Assembly (NCBI RefSeq): GCF_022678485.1
Contig: NZ_JALBYP010000023.1
Coordinates: 46,540-110,539 of the forward strand
Source: Aliiroseovarius sediminis
GTDB taxonomy: Bacteria; Pseudomonadota; Alphaproteobacteria; Rhodobacterales; Rhodobacteraceae
DNA length: 64,000 bases
Reading direction: 5' to 3'
Of this stretch, positions 57,078 to 64,000 are shown piece by piece. The position numbers were made by a program, and so were the translations under genes. Numbering within the stretch: position 1 is the stretch's first letter; every line of letters starts with the position of its first letter. The notes under the pieces were generated by a model. The model was not told the DNA's origin, made no database searches, and saw only the letters and a list, made by a program, of their open reading frames with translations.

Positions 57078-57974
57078 TCAATCCCGCCTTTGCAAGGCGG
57101 TGCTGTCCTTTTGGTCTGCTTGACTGCCCGTGACGGGCGCTCCCATGTCCCATTTCTGGGCGTTTTCGGCAGTTTCAGAGGTCAAATCAGCGATCACTTC
57201 CGCCGCCACGAAGGCCGCGATCACGCTGGGCCGCTTATCGCGGCTGCCGCTTGCCCCGATGGGGCAAATCAATTGTTCGGTACTATGGTCGTCGCCATGC
57301 AGGCGCACCCAATTGCGAAACTTGGCCCGCTTGGTGGCGGACCCGATCATGCCGACATAAGCTGCGTTGCCTTTTTCAAGGGCCGCCAATGACAGCAGAA
57401 AATCAAGTGCATGATCGTGGGTCAGCACGATGAAAGCGCTGCCTGCCGGGGCGTTGGCGATATCGACCTCGGGGATCACGCTCAGGCGGGTTTCGACATC
57501 TGCGCGGCACTGGGCCAGTTCAGCCTCGCGGGTGTCGATCAGGATGCAGCGCACGGGCATATGCTGAAACAGGTCCGCCAACGCGCGGCCCACATGGCCC
57601 GCGCCCATGACATAGACATGCGGCAGTTGGGCTGCCTGATCCTGTGCGTGGATGATGGCGTCGCGCTTGTCGGCTTGGCGCATCCGTGTCAGTGAAAGCT
57701 CGACCCGGCCACCGCAGCACTGGCCTATCTCCGGCCCAAGCGGCACGTCCAGGTCAAGGTGAAGAACGCCATCGCGCAGCATTTCGCGGGCGCGGTCGAT
57801 GGCGATATATTCCAATTGCCCACCGCCGATGGTGCCCCACAGATGGTCGAGCGTGACGAACATCTCGGTCCCTTCGTTGCGCGGGGATGATCCGCGCACT
57901 CGTGTCAGGGCCACGCGAATAACCGGTCCGTTCAGGGACAAGAAATCGTCAAGATGGCGGACGATCTGACCCAT
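57078..57974 (-). CDS. xdhC: xanthine dehydrogenase accessory protein
   Basis: 298 residues. The N-terminal XdhC/CoxI domain carries RVRGSSPRNEGTEMFV and WGTIGGGQLE; the C-terminal Rossmann domain carries VYVMGAGHVGRALADLF. XdhC binds sulfurated molybdenum cofactor and loads it into XdhB. A conserved Cys-rich CCGG motif is present (IGQCCGGRVEL). It lies 3 bp after xdhB. Confidence 0.93.
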   Translation of the reverse strand: MGQIVRHLDDFLSLNGPVIRVALTRVRGSSPRNEGTEMFVTLDHLWGTIGGGQLEYIAIDRAREMLRDGVLHLDLDVPLGPEIGQCCGGRVELSLTRMRQADKRDAIIHAQDQAAQLPHVYVMGAGHVGRALADLFQHMPVRCILIDTREAELAQCRADVETRLSVIPEVDIANAPAGSAFIVLTHDHALDFLLSLAALEKGNAAYVGMIGSATKRAKFRNWVRLHGDDHSTEQLICPIGASGSRDKRPSVIAAFVAAEVIADLTSETAENAQKWDMGAPVTGSQADQKDSTALQRRD

Positions 57975-57977
57975 CGT

Positions 57978-60296
57978 CTATCCCGCCGCTTTCAGGCGTT
58001 CGACCGCCATCAGCACACGCTCAGGCGTGGCAGGCGCATCCAGACACGGGCAGGTGCGATAATCCGCGACCGAGGCAACCGCCATCGACAATGCCTCGAG
58101 CACTGAAATGCCCAGCATGAAGGGCGGTTCACCCACGGCTTTGGATCGTTTGATCGTCAGCTCGCGGTTTTCCGACCAGTCGGCCAGCTTCACGTTGAAC
58201 ACGCGCGGCCGGTCAGACGCCAGCGGGATCTTATAGGTCGACGGCGCATGGGTGCGCAGACGGCCGGCATCGTCCCACCACAATTCCTCGGTGGTCAGCC
58301 AGCCCATACCCTGAATGAACGCGCCCTCAACCTGCCCCTTGTCCAACACAGGGTTCAGTGACCGACCCACATCATGCAGGATATCCGTCCGCTCGACCCG
58401 GTATTCGCCGGTCAGCGTGTCGATTGTGACCTCGGAACAGGCGGCACCGTAGGCGTAGTAATAGAACGGGCGCCCCTTGCCCGCCGCGCGGTCCCAGTGA
58501 ATTTTCGGCGTCTTGTAAAATCCAGCAGCGGACAGTTGCACGCGGGCCATATAGGCCTCTTTGATGAAAGCGTCGAAGGACAGAACCTCGTCACCGATGC
58601 GCACTTGGTTGGGTTCAAACACAACGGCATCCGGGGCAACGTCCCATTTGGTGGTGGCAAATTCCACCAGTCGCGCCTTGATCTGCTCGACCGCATCCAG
58701 CGCGGCCATTCCGTTCAGGTCGGTGCCAGAGGATGCCGCGGTGGCCGATGTGTTTGGCACCTTCTCGGTCGTGGTCTTGGTGATCTTGATGCGGTCGAAA
58801 TCCACTTGGAACGCCTCGGCCACCACTTGCGCGACCTTGGTGTTCAGACCCTGACCCATTTCGGTGCCGCCGTGGTTCAGGTGGATCGACCCGTCATTAT
58901 AAACATGCACCAGCGCACCAGCTTGGTTATACCACGTCGCGGTGAACGAGATGCCGAACTTGACCGGCGTCAGCGCGATGCCTTTTTTCAGAACCTTCGA
59001 GTCCGCGTTGAAGTCAATGATGGCCTTGCGACGCGCGCGATATTCGGCGGTCTGTTCCAGCTCACCCACCAACCGATCAAAAATGTTGTCCTCGACTTCT
59101 TGGTGATAGGGCGTCAGATCGCGGCCCTTGCCGCCATAGAAATTCGCCTTACGCACATCCAGTGGGTCTTGCCCGGTGGCATAGGCGATCTCTTCCATGA
59201 TGCGTTCGGCAGCGATCACCCCTTGCGGACCGCCAAAGCCCCTGAACGCGGTGTTCGAGACTGTGTTGGTCTTCATCGGATGGCTGACCAGCCGCACGTT
59301 CGGATAGAAATAGGCGTTGTCGGCGTGAAACAGCGCGCGGTCGGTGACGGGGCCGGACAGATCGGCGGAAAATCCGCAGCGGGCGGCAAAGACACCATCC
59401 ACAGCCTCGATCCGGCCCGTATCATCGAAGGCCACGTCATAATCGATCACGAAATCATGTCGCTTGCCCGTAGCGGTCATATCCTGATCGCGGTCGGGGC
59501 GGATCTTCACCGCGCGACCCCATTTCTTGGCGGCCATCGCTGCAACAACGCAAAACAGGTTCATCTGGCTTTCCTTGCCCCCGAACCCGCCGCCCATACG
59601 ACGAACGTTCACTGTGACCGCGTTGGAGGGCACACCGAGCACATGGGCGACCATATGCTGTGCCTCGCTGGGATGCTGGGTCGAGCAATGGACGATCACA
59701 TCGTCATCCTCACCCGGAATGGCAAACGCGATCTGGCCTTCCAGATACATGTGGTCCTGACCGCCGACACTCATCCGGCCTTTGATGCGGTTGGTGGCCT
59801 GCTTAAAAGCCGGGGCAATTTCCCCGCGCTCCAGCTTCAAGGGTGCAGTGACATGGGGATAGCCCGCGTCTTGGGCGGCAATCGGGTCCAACGCGTGAGG
59901 CAAAACTTCGCAATCCACCTGCGCCAGTTCCGCAGCCCGACGCGCGGCGTCGCGGGTTTCGGCGATGACGGCAAAGAGCGGCTGGCCGTGAAACTGGATC
60001 TTGTCCGTCGGGAACACGGGTTCATCATTCAGGCCTGTAGGGCTGATGTCGTTATGGCCCGGAATATCGTTTGCCGTCAGCACACCTACCACACCGGGCG
60101 CGGCGCGCACAGCGCTCAGATCAAGGCTGCGGATATTGGCGTGGGTCACGTCCGACACGCCCAGATAAGCATGAAGCGTGCCTACGGGTTCGGCGATATC
60201 ATCGGTATAGTCAGCCGCCCCGGTGACATGCTTGCCGGCGCTGTCGTGAATGCGGTCGGTATGGGCGGCACCACGGATCGAGACGTTGTCTTTCAT
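57978..60296 (-). CDS. xdhB: xanthine dehydrogenase molybdenum subunit
   Basis: 772 residues. Molybdopterin-binding blocks GGGFGGKESQ, FRGFGGPQG and GGTEMGQGLNTKVAQVVAEAF are seen, and the catalytic Glu is expected in the C-terminal region (KAVGEPPFMLGISV). It oxidises hypoxanthine and xanthine to urate, passing electrons to the XdhA clusters. It is 12 bases after xdhA. Confidence 0.95.
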   Translation of the reverse strand: MKDNVSIRGAAHTDRIHDSAGKHVTGAADYTDDIAEPVGTLHAYLGVSDVTHANIRSLDLSAVRAAPGVVGVLTANDIPGHNDISPTGLNDEPVFPTDKIQFHGQPLFAVIAETRDAARRAAELAQVDCEVLPHALDPIAAQDAGYPHVTAPLKLERGEIAPAFKQATNRIKGRMSVGGQDHMYLEGQIAFAIPGEDDDVIVHCSTQHPSEAQHMVAHVLGVPSNAVTVNVRRMGGGFGGKESQMNLFCVVAAMAAKKWGRAVKIRPDRDQDMTATGKRHDFVIDYDVAFDDTGRIEAVDGVFAARCGFSADLSGPVTDRALFHADNAYFYPNVRLVSHPMKTNTVSNTAFRGFGGPQGVIAAERIMEEIAYATGQDPLDVRKANFYGGKGRDLTPYHQEVEDNIFDRLVGELEQTAEYRARRKAIIDFNADSKVLKKGIALTPVKFGISFTATWYNQAGALVHVYNDGSIHLNHGGTEMGQGLNTKVAQVVAEAFQVDFDRIKITKTTTEKVPNTSATAASSGTDLNGMAALDAVEQIKARLVEFATTKWDVAPDAVVFEPNQVRIGDEVLSFDAFIKEAYMARVQLSAAGFYKTPKIHWDRAAGKGRPFYYYAYGAACSEVTIDTLTGEYRVERTDILHDVGRSLNPVLDKGQVEGAFIQGMGWLTTEELWWDDAGRLRTHAPSTYKIPLASDRPRVFNVKLADWSENRELTIKRSKAVGEPPFMLGISVLEALSMAVASVADYRTCPCLDAPATPERVLMAVERLKAAG

Positions 60297-60308
60297 ATCA
60301 TCAGCTCC

Positions 60309-61772
60309 TTACGCGGTGGCCAGTTGAACGGGGGCAGGGGTGGCATCGTCATGGTCCAGATAAAACCGGCGTAGCAGGTTTTGCGCCGACAGCATCCGGT
60401 AGTCAGATGACGCGCGCCAATCAGATAGCGGCTGGAAATCTTGGGGCAGGGCTTGGGCTGCGGCGTCGAATGCCGCTTCGCTCCAGGTTTGACCCAGCAG
60501 GGCGGCTTCGGCCGCGTCGGCGCGTTTCGGGGTCGCGGCCATGCCACCGAAGGCGATGCAGGCACCCGTGATGACATTGTCGGCCAGAGTGACGCTGATC
60601 CCGACGGCAACGGACGAAATATCCTCGTCTCGCCGTTTTGAGATTTTATAGGCCGCATCACGCTGACCCGGCGCAGGGCGCGGCACCCGGATGCTTTCGA
60701 CAAACTCGCCGGGTTTGCGATCCTGCTTGCCATAGTCGATGAAGAAATCCTGCAACCGCATGGCGCGGCGCGTGGTGCCGTGGCGCAAAGTGACCTCGGC
60801 CCCCAGCGCGATCAGCACGGGCGGCGTGTCGCCAATGGGCGAGCCGTTGGCGATGTTGCCCCCCACGGTTCCCATGTTGCGCACCTGCCATCCGGCGATC
60901 CGGTCCCAATAGGGGGTCAGGTGGGGGAAGACCTTGGCAATTGCGTCCTGACAATCGGTATAGGTCGCTGTCGCCCCGATGACCAGGGCGTCAGCGTCAT
61001 GATGCACCGACTTCATTTCGTTCAGATGACCGATAAACACGGCAGGGCCGATGGGGCGCAGGAACTTCGTGACCCACAGTCCGACATCGGTGGCCCCGGC
61101 GACGATGGTCGCCTTGGGGTGGTCCAGCAACACCTCGGCCAGATCGTCCACATCGGCGGGCAGAATGGCTTGGTTGTCGTCCGGACCAGTGATGACGCGT
61201 TGCCCGTCGCGCAGGGTGCGCAGCTGGGTGATTACCTGATCGCGTTCTATATTCAGATGATCGGCCGACGGGGTGCCATAACGACTGACGGCAACAGCGG
61301 CACGGATGATCGGCTCGTATCCCGTGCAGCGGCACAGGTTGCCTTGCAACGCTGTTTCAACCTGCGCCTCGGTAGGCTCTGGCGTTTCCATCCACAGCGC
61401 ATAAAGCGACATGACAAAGCCCGGCGTGCAAAAGCCGCATTGGCTGCCGTGGTGGTCCACCATCGCCTGTTGCACCGGGTGCAAGCGACCTTGGGGGCCA
61501 GAGACATGTTCGATGGTGACCACATGACAACCATCCAGCGAGGCAAGAAACCGGATGCAGGCATTGACCGGTTCATAGGTCAAACCCTCACCCGTCAGAC
61601 GCCCCACAAGCACCGTGCAAGCACCGCAATCGCCTTCGGCACAGCCTTCCTTGGTGCCCGTCAGACGCCGGTTCAGGCGCAGATAGTCCAGCAAGGTTTG
61701 ATCTGCGGCCACATGGCTGATGGCCACAGGTTTGCCGTTCAACAGAAATCGAATTTCGGTGCGATATGTCAT
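60309..61772 (-). CDS. xdhA: xanthine dehydrogenase iron-sulfur/FAD subunit
   Basis: 487 residues. The plant-type 2Fe-2S domain has Cys44, Cys49, Cys52 and Cys72; the second cluster domain has Cys112, Cys115, Cys147 and Cys149. The FAD domain follows (ATIVAGATDVGLWV, GGNIANGSPIGD). It takes electrons from XdhB and gives them to NAD. It is the first gene of the operon; its promoter region holds a long inverted repeat next to the divergent LysR gene. Confidence 0.95.
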   Translation of the reverse strand: MTYRTEIRFLLNGKPVAISHVAADQTLLDYLRLNRRLTGTKEGCAEGDCGACTVLVGRLTGEGLTYEPVNACIRFLASLDGCHVVTIEHVSGPQGRLHPVQQAMVDHHGSQCGFCTPGFVMSLYALWMETPEPTEAQVETALQGNLCRCTGYEPIIRAAVAVSRYGTPSADHLNIERDQVITQLRTLRDGQRVITGPDDNQAILPADVDDLAEVLLDHPKATIVAGATDVGLWVTKFLRPIGPAVFIGHLNEMKSVHHDADALVIGATATYTDCQDAIAKVFPHLTPYWDRIAGWQVRNMGTVGGNIANGSPIGDTPPVLIALGAEVTLRHGTTRRAMRLQDFFIDYGKQDRKPGEFVESIRVPRPAPGQRDAAYKISKRRDEDISSVAVGISVTLADNVITGACIAFGGMAATPKRADAAEAALLGQTWSEAAFDAAAQALPQDFQPLSDWRASSDYRMLSAQNLLRRFYLDHDDATPAPVQLATA

Positions 61773-61807
61773 GTGGATTCCTGTAAGAAAGATGGGTTTT
61801 TAACTGG

Positions 61808-61840
61808 CACCAAATACCTTAGCGCCAGATATTAGGTGCA
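61808..61840. promoter_or_regulatory. inverted repeat between xdhA and LysR gene
   Basis: GCACCAAATA (61808-61817) and TATTAGGTGC (61831-61840) are reverse complements at 9 of 10 positions, 13 bases apart. It lies 36-68 bases upstream of xdhA and about 100 upstream of the LysR gene. A LysR tetramer would typically cover such a site. Confidence 0.6.
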
Positions 61841-61941
61841 AAAAAGGGGTGCCGTTGGTAAAGACTTTCAACAGATCGTTGAAAAAGGGCTTGTTTTTTG
61901 TAAAGCTCTGCGCAGAGTTTCCCTCCAGCAATCGGGTGCCC

Positions 61942-62844
61942 ATGTCTTACATCGAAAGCCTCCGCGTCTTTGTCCGCGTGGTCGAACTGGGCAGCATCAC
62001 GTCGGGCGGTCGCGACCTGCGGTTGACACCCGCCGTCGCCAGTAAACGCATAAAAGAGTTGGAAAAACATCTTGGTGTGCGGTTGTTCAACCGTACCACG
62101 CGATCGTTGTCGCCGACCGAGGTGGGCAAGCTGTTTTACGATGAAGCCAGGGCGGTTTTGGAAACAGTCGATATCGCGGAAACCAAGGTCGCCAACTTTT
62201 CACACGCACCACGCGGGACAATCCGTGTGACCGCGCCGCTGGGGGCAGGACGTCGGATTATCGCGCCTTTGGTGCCCAAATTCGTTGAGGCCTTTCCCGA
62301 CACACGCGTGCAAATGCGGCTATCAGACCGGAAAGTTGACATCCTTACGGATGGTTTGGATGTGGCCTTTTTCATCGGCACACCGCGCGATTCGAACCTG
62401 AAACTGCGAAAGATCAGGGATTGCGACCGCATTCTGTGCGCCGCACCCAAATATCTGGCCCAAAACGGAGCCCCCAAGACACCCGACGATCTGTTGCTGG
62501 ATCAGTTCAACTGTCTGTTGCTCAGATACCCGCGTTCGCCCGAATATTTTTGGCAGCTGCAAACCCCCACAGGGGTGCGCAAACTGGAAGTTGCTGGGAA
62601 ATTCGACGCAGACGATGGCGACGTGCTGACTGATTGGGCGCTGGACGGGCACGGTATCGTCAACAAACCCCGCTTTGATGTTGCCGAACACCTGCGCGAT
62701 GGAACCCTGGTTGAGGTATTACCTGACACACCGCCCGTGCCAACAATCTTCGGGTGCCTTTATCCCCATAAGAAGCTGCAGGACCCGAAAGTCAGGCTTT
62801 TCGTTGATTTCGTGGTTCAGCAATGCGGGGCGCGATTGGATTAG
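61942..62844 (+). CDS. LysR-family regulator, probable xdh operon control
   Basis: 300 residues from the ATG at 61942 (MSYIESLRVF); the longer reading adds 31 residues not found in the family. The winged helix ITSGGRDLRLTPAVASKRIKELEKHLGVRLFNRTTR is clear, and the remaining 210 residues are the ligand-binding domain. It is divergent from xdhA with the inverted repeat between, the normal layout for a LysR regulator and its target. Its ligand might be a purine. Confidence 0.9.
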   Translation: MSYIESLRVFVRVVELGSITSGGRDLRLTPAVASKRIKELEKHLGVRLFNRTTRSLSPTEVGKLFYDEARAVLETVDIAETKVANFSHAPRGTIRVTAPLGAGRRIIAPLVPKFVEAFPDTRVQMRLSDRKVDILTDGLDVAFFIGTPRDSNLKLRKIRDCDRILCAAPKYLAQNGAPKTPDDLLLDQFNCLLLRYPRSPEYFWQLQTPTGVRKLEVAGKFDADDGDVLTDWALDGHGIVNKPRFDVAEHLRDGTLVEVLPDTPPVPTIFGCLYPHKKLQDPKVRLFVDFVVQQCGARLD

Positions 62845-62889
62845 CAGATTAACATAAGACGTATTATGCGAATTAGGGTTGCCCCAGGG

Positions 62890-64000
62890 TGGATTCACAA
62901 ACGAAGTGCAAATTCTGTATTCAAACAGAGGTTTGCATGGAGATTGATGAATGGGAAGCCACTACTCTCACCTGACGTTCGAAGAGCGCCGCAAGATCGA
63001 CAAATGGCATGACGCAAAAATGCCGGTTCCCGAAATTGCGGACCGGCTGGGCCGCGCACCGTCGTCGATCTACCGCGAACTGAAGCGCAATTACTATGAC
63101 GACAAAGAAATCCCGGAGTTGAACGGCTACTACTCGGTGACCGCGCAACGCCTCTCCGAAGAGCGCCGTGCCGTCCACCGCAAGCTGATCGTGAACCCCG
63201 AGCTGAAAGCCGCCGTCGAAGACCGCCTCAAGGCCGGTTGGTCCCCCGAACAGATCGCCGGTCGCATGCGCCTGGAGCGCCATCCGGTCCGTGTCAGCCA
63301 CGAGACGATCTACCGTTTCGCCTACTCGAAGGACGGCCGCGAAGAACAGTTCTATCGCCACCTCCCAGAGCATCGCAGACGCCGCCGACCGCGAGGGTAT
63401 CGGCGACACAACCGAACCCACATCTTCGACAGCCAAAGCCTGTCACACAGGCCCGAACGTGTCTCCGAGCGCACCGAGTTCGGCCACTGGGAGTGCGATC
63501 TGATGATGTTCCGCAAGGAACACGGCAAGATCAACGTCACCTCCCTGGTCGAGCGCGTCAGCCGCTACACGGTGGTGATGCGAAACGAGGACCGCCAGTC
63601 CAAACCGATCATGGAAGCCCTGATCCAGGGCCTCGCGCCTCTGCCCGCGGATGCGCGCCAGTCGATTACCTTCGACCGAGGCACCGAGTTCTCGGCCTGG
63701 CGCAAGCTGAAAGACGGGATCGGCGCGGACAGCTGGTTCTGCGATCCGCAGGCGCCGTGGCAGAAAGGTACGGTCGAGAATACCAACAACAGGTTGCGAA
63801 AGTACCTGCCCCGCTCGACCGATCCGACGGCGTTGACAAATCGATATTTGAGGTCGATTTGCCACCGCCTCAATTCCACGCCGCGCAAATGCCTTGGCTA
63901 TAGAACGCCTGCAGAGGTCTTTGAAAGCGAGCTGCTGGCAATTAGCAATGGGATAGAATAGAAACGATATCAGATAGTTGCACTTCGCCGTGAGTTCACA
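62890..64000 (+). mobile_element. IS30-family insertion sequence
   Basis: The transposase gene is flanked by imperfect inverted repeats. On the left TCACAAACGAAGTGCAA (62895-62911) corresponds to the complement of TTGCACTTCGCCGTGA (63978-63993), with CGAAGTGCAA exact in both. The left end is near 62890; the right end lies at or just past the window edge, so target duplication cannot be checked. Confidence 0.8.
62951..63961 (+). CDS. IS30-family transposase
   Basis: 336 residues, apparently intact. The N-terminal helix-turn-helix (LTFEERRKIDKW, EIADRLGRAPSSIYRELKRN) is followed by the RNase H-like core. Catalytic residues are Asp183 (GHWECDLM), Asp242 (ITFDRGTEF) and Glu276 (QKGTVENTNNRLRKYLP), with 33 residues between the last two as in the DD(33)E pattern. 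GGAG lies eight bases before the ATG. No frameshift or stop is seen, so the element could be active. Confidence 0.95.
   Translation: MGSHYSHLTFEERRKIDKWHDAKMPVPEIADRLGRAPSSIYRELKRNYYDDKEIPELNGYYSVTAQRLSEERRAVHRKLIVNPELKAAVEDRLKAGWSPEQIAGRMRLERHPVRVSHETIYRFAYSKDGREEQFYRHLPEHRRRRRPRGYRRHNRTHIFDSQSLSHRPERVSERTEFGHWECDLMMFRKEHGKINVTSLVERVSRYTVVMRNEDRQSKPIMEALIQGLAPLPADARQSITFDRGTEFSAWRKLKDGIGADSWFCDPQAPWQKGTVENTNNRLRKYLPRSTDPTALTNRYLRSICHRLNSTPRKCLGYRTPAEVFESELLAISNGIE

Noticed and set aside
58374..60374. Very long plus-strand frame opposite xdhB
   Set aside because: It is a codon-bias shadow of xdhB; the protein sequence is low in order and unlike any family.
61801..61814. TTAAC tggc ACCAA upstream of xdhA as a box of the island regulon
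   Set aside because: It has a mismatch in the second half-site and overlaps the better-supported LysR-type inverted repeat.

Overview
The window looks like chromosome from a marine-type alphaproteobacterium, most likely Rhodobacteraceae (roseobacter group). The reasons are the GC-rich codon use, two TRAP transporter sets, an oligopeptide and a glycine-betaine-type ABC system, class I PHA synthase with phasin-like proteins, an IS30 element, and tightly overlapping operons. No rRNA, tRNA or CRISPR array was seen.

Layout. (1) 1-5539, + strand: CaiB-type CoA transferase (cut by the window edge), acyl-CoA dehydrogenase, then a TRAP set (TakP-like binding protein, small and large permeases) with its own operator-bearing promoter. 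(2) 5536-11831, - strand: seven genes that all overlap (GntR-type regulator, creatininase family, ketopantoate-reductase family, SDR, polysaccharide deacetylase, isoaspartyl peptidase, P1 peptidase). They face a + strand oligopeptide-type ABC transporter and an M32 carboxypeptidase (12012-19039), which suggests uptake and breakdown of a modified peptide or cyclic amide. (3) 19261-22186: second TRAP set. (4) 22285-26539, - strand: glycine-betaine/choline-type ABC system with two tandem binding proteins. (5) 26938-33330: a GT39-type membrane protein, an ArsR repressor with the two cysteines of the sulfide sensors BigR/SqrR, and a divergent RND efflux pair sharing an overlapping promoter/operator. 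(6) 33354-54058: the most interesting part, an energy and stress island. It has a second-type FtsH, DnaJ/CbpM, SDR, PHA synthase, phosphotransacetylase and acetate kinase, phasin-like and coiled-coil proteins, an HdeD protein, a complete N-type ATPase operon (atpDCQRBEFAG order, no delta gene), a CBS protein and a Crp/Fnr regulator. (7) 54093-61772, - strand: guanine/xanthine catabolism (xdhA, xdhB, xdhC, NCS2 permease, guanine deaminase) with a divergent LysR gene. (8) 62890-64000: an IS30-family element.

Main result. Eight copies of a 14-bp FNR/NNR-like box (TTAAC or TTGAT, four bases, then GTTAA, ATTAA, GTCAA or ATCAA) lie in region 6, and I saw none elsewhere in the window. They lie at the head of every transcription unit inferred from gene spacing, except the short 41753 gene and the foreign-looking 42091-43176 gene. 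At phaC and at the second phasin-like gene a -10-like hexamer sits exactly where a class II FNR/CRP activator would need it. The local Crp/Fnr protein (52731-53468) has a recognition helix lacking the canonical Glu, which fits a TTAAC rather than TTGAT half-site. I infer a local regulon that switches on PHB/acetyl-phosphate metabolism, a protein-quality module and the alternative rotary ATPase together.

A second theme is stem-loops placed just after binding-protein genes and before the permease genes (dctP/dctQM, dppA/dppBC, proX/proWV), which probably set high binding-protein to low permease ratios.
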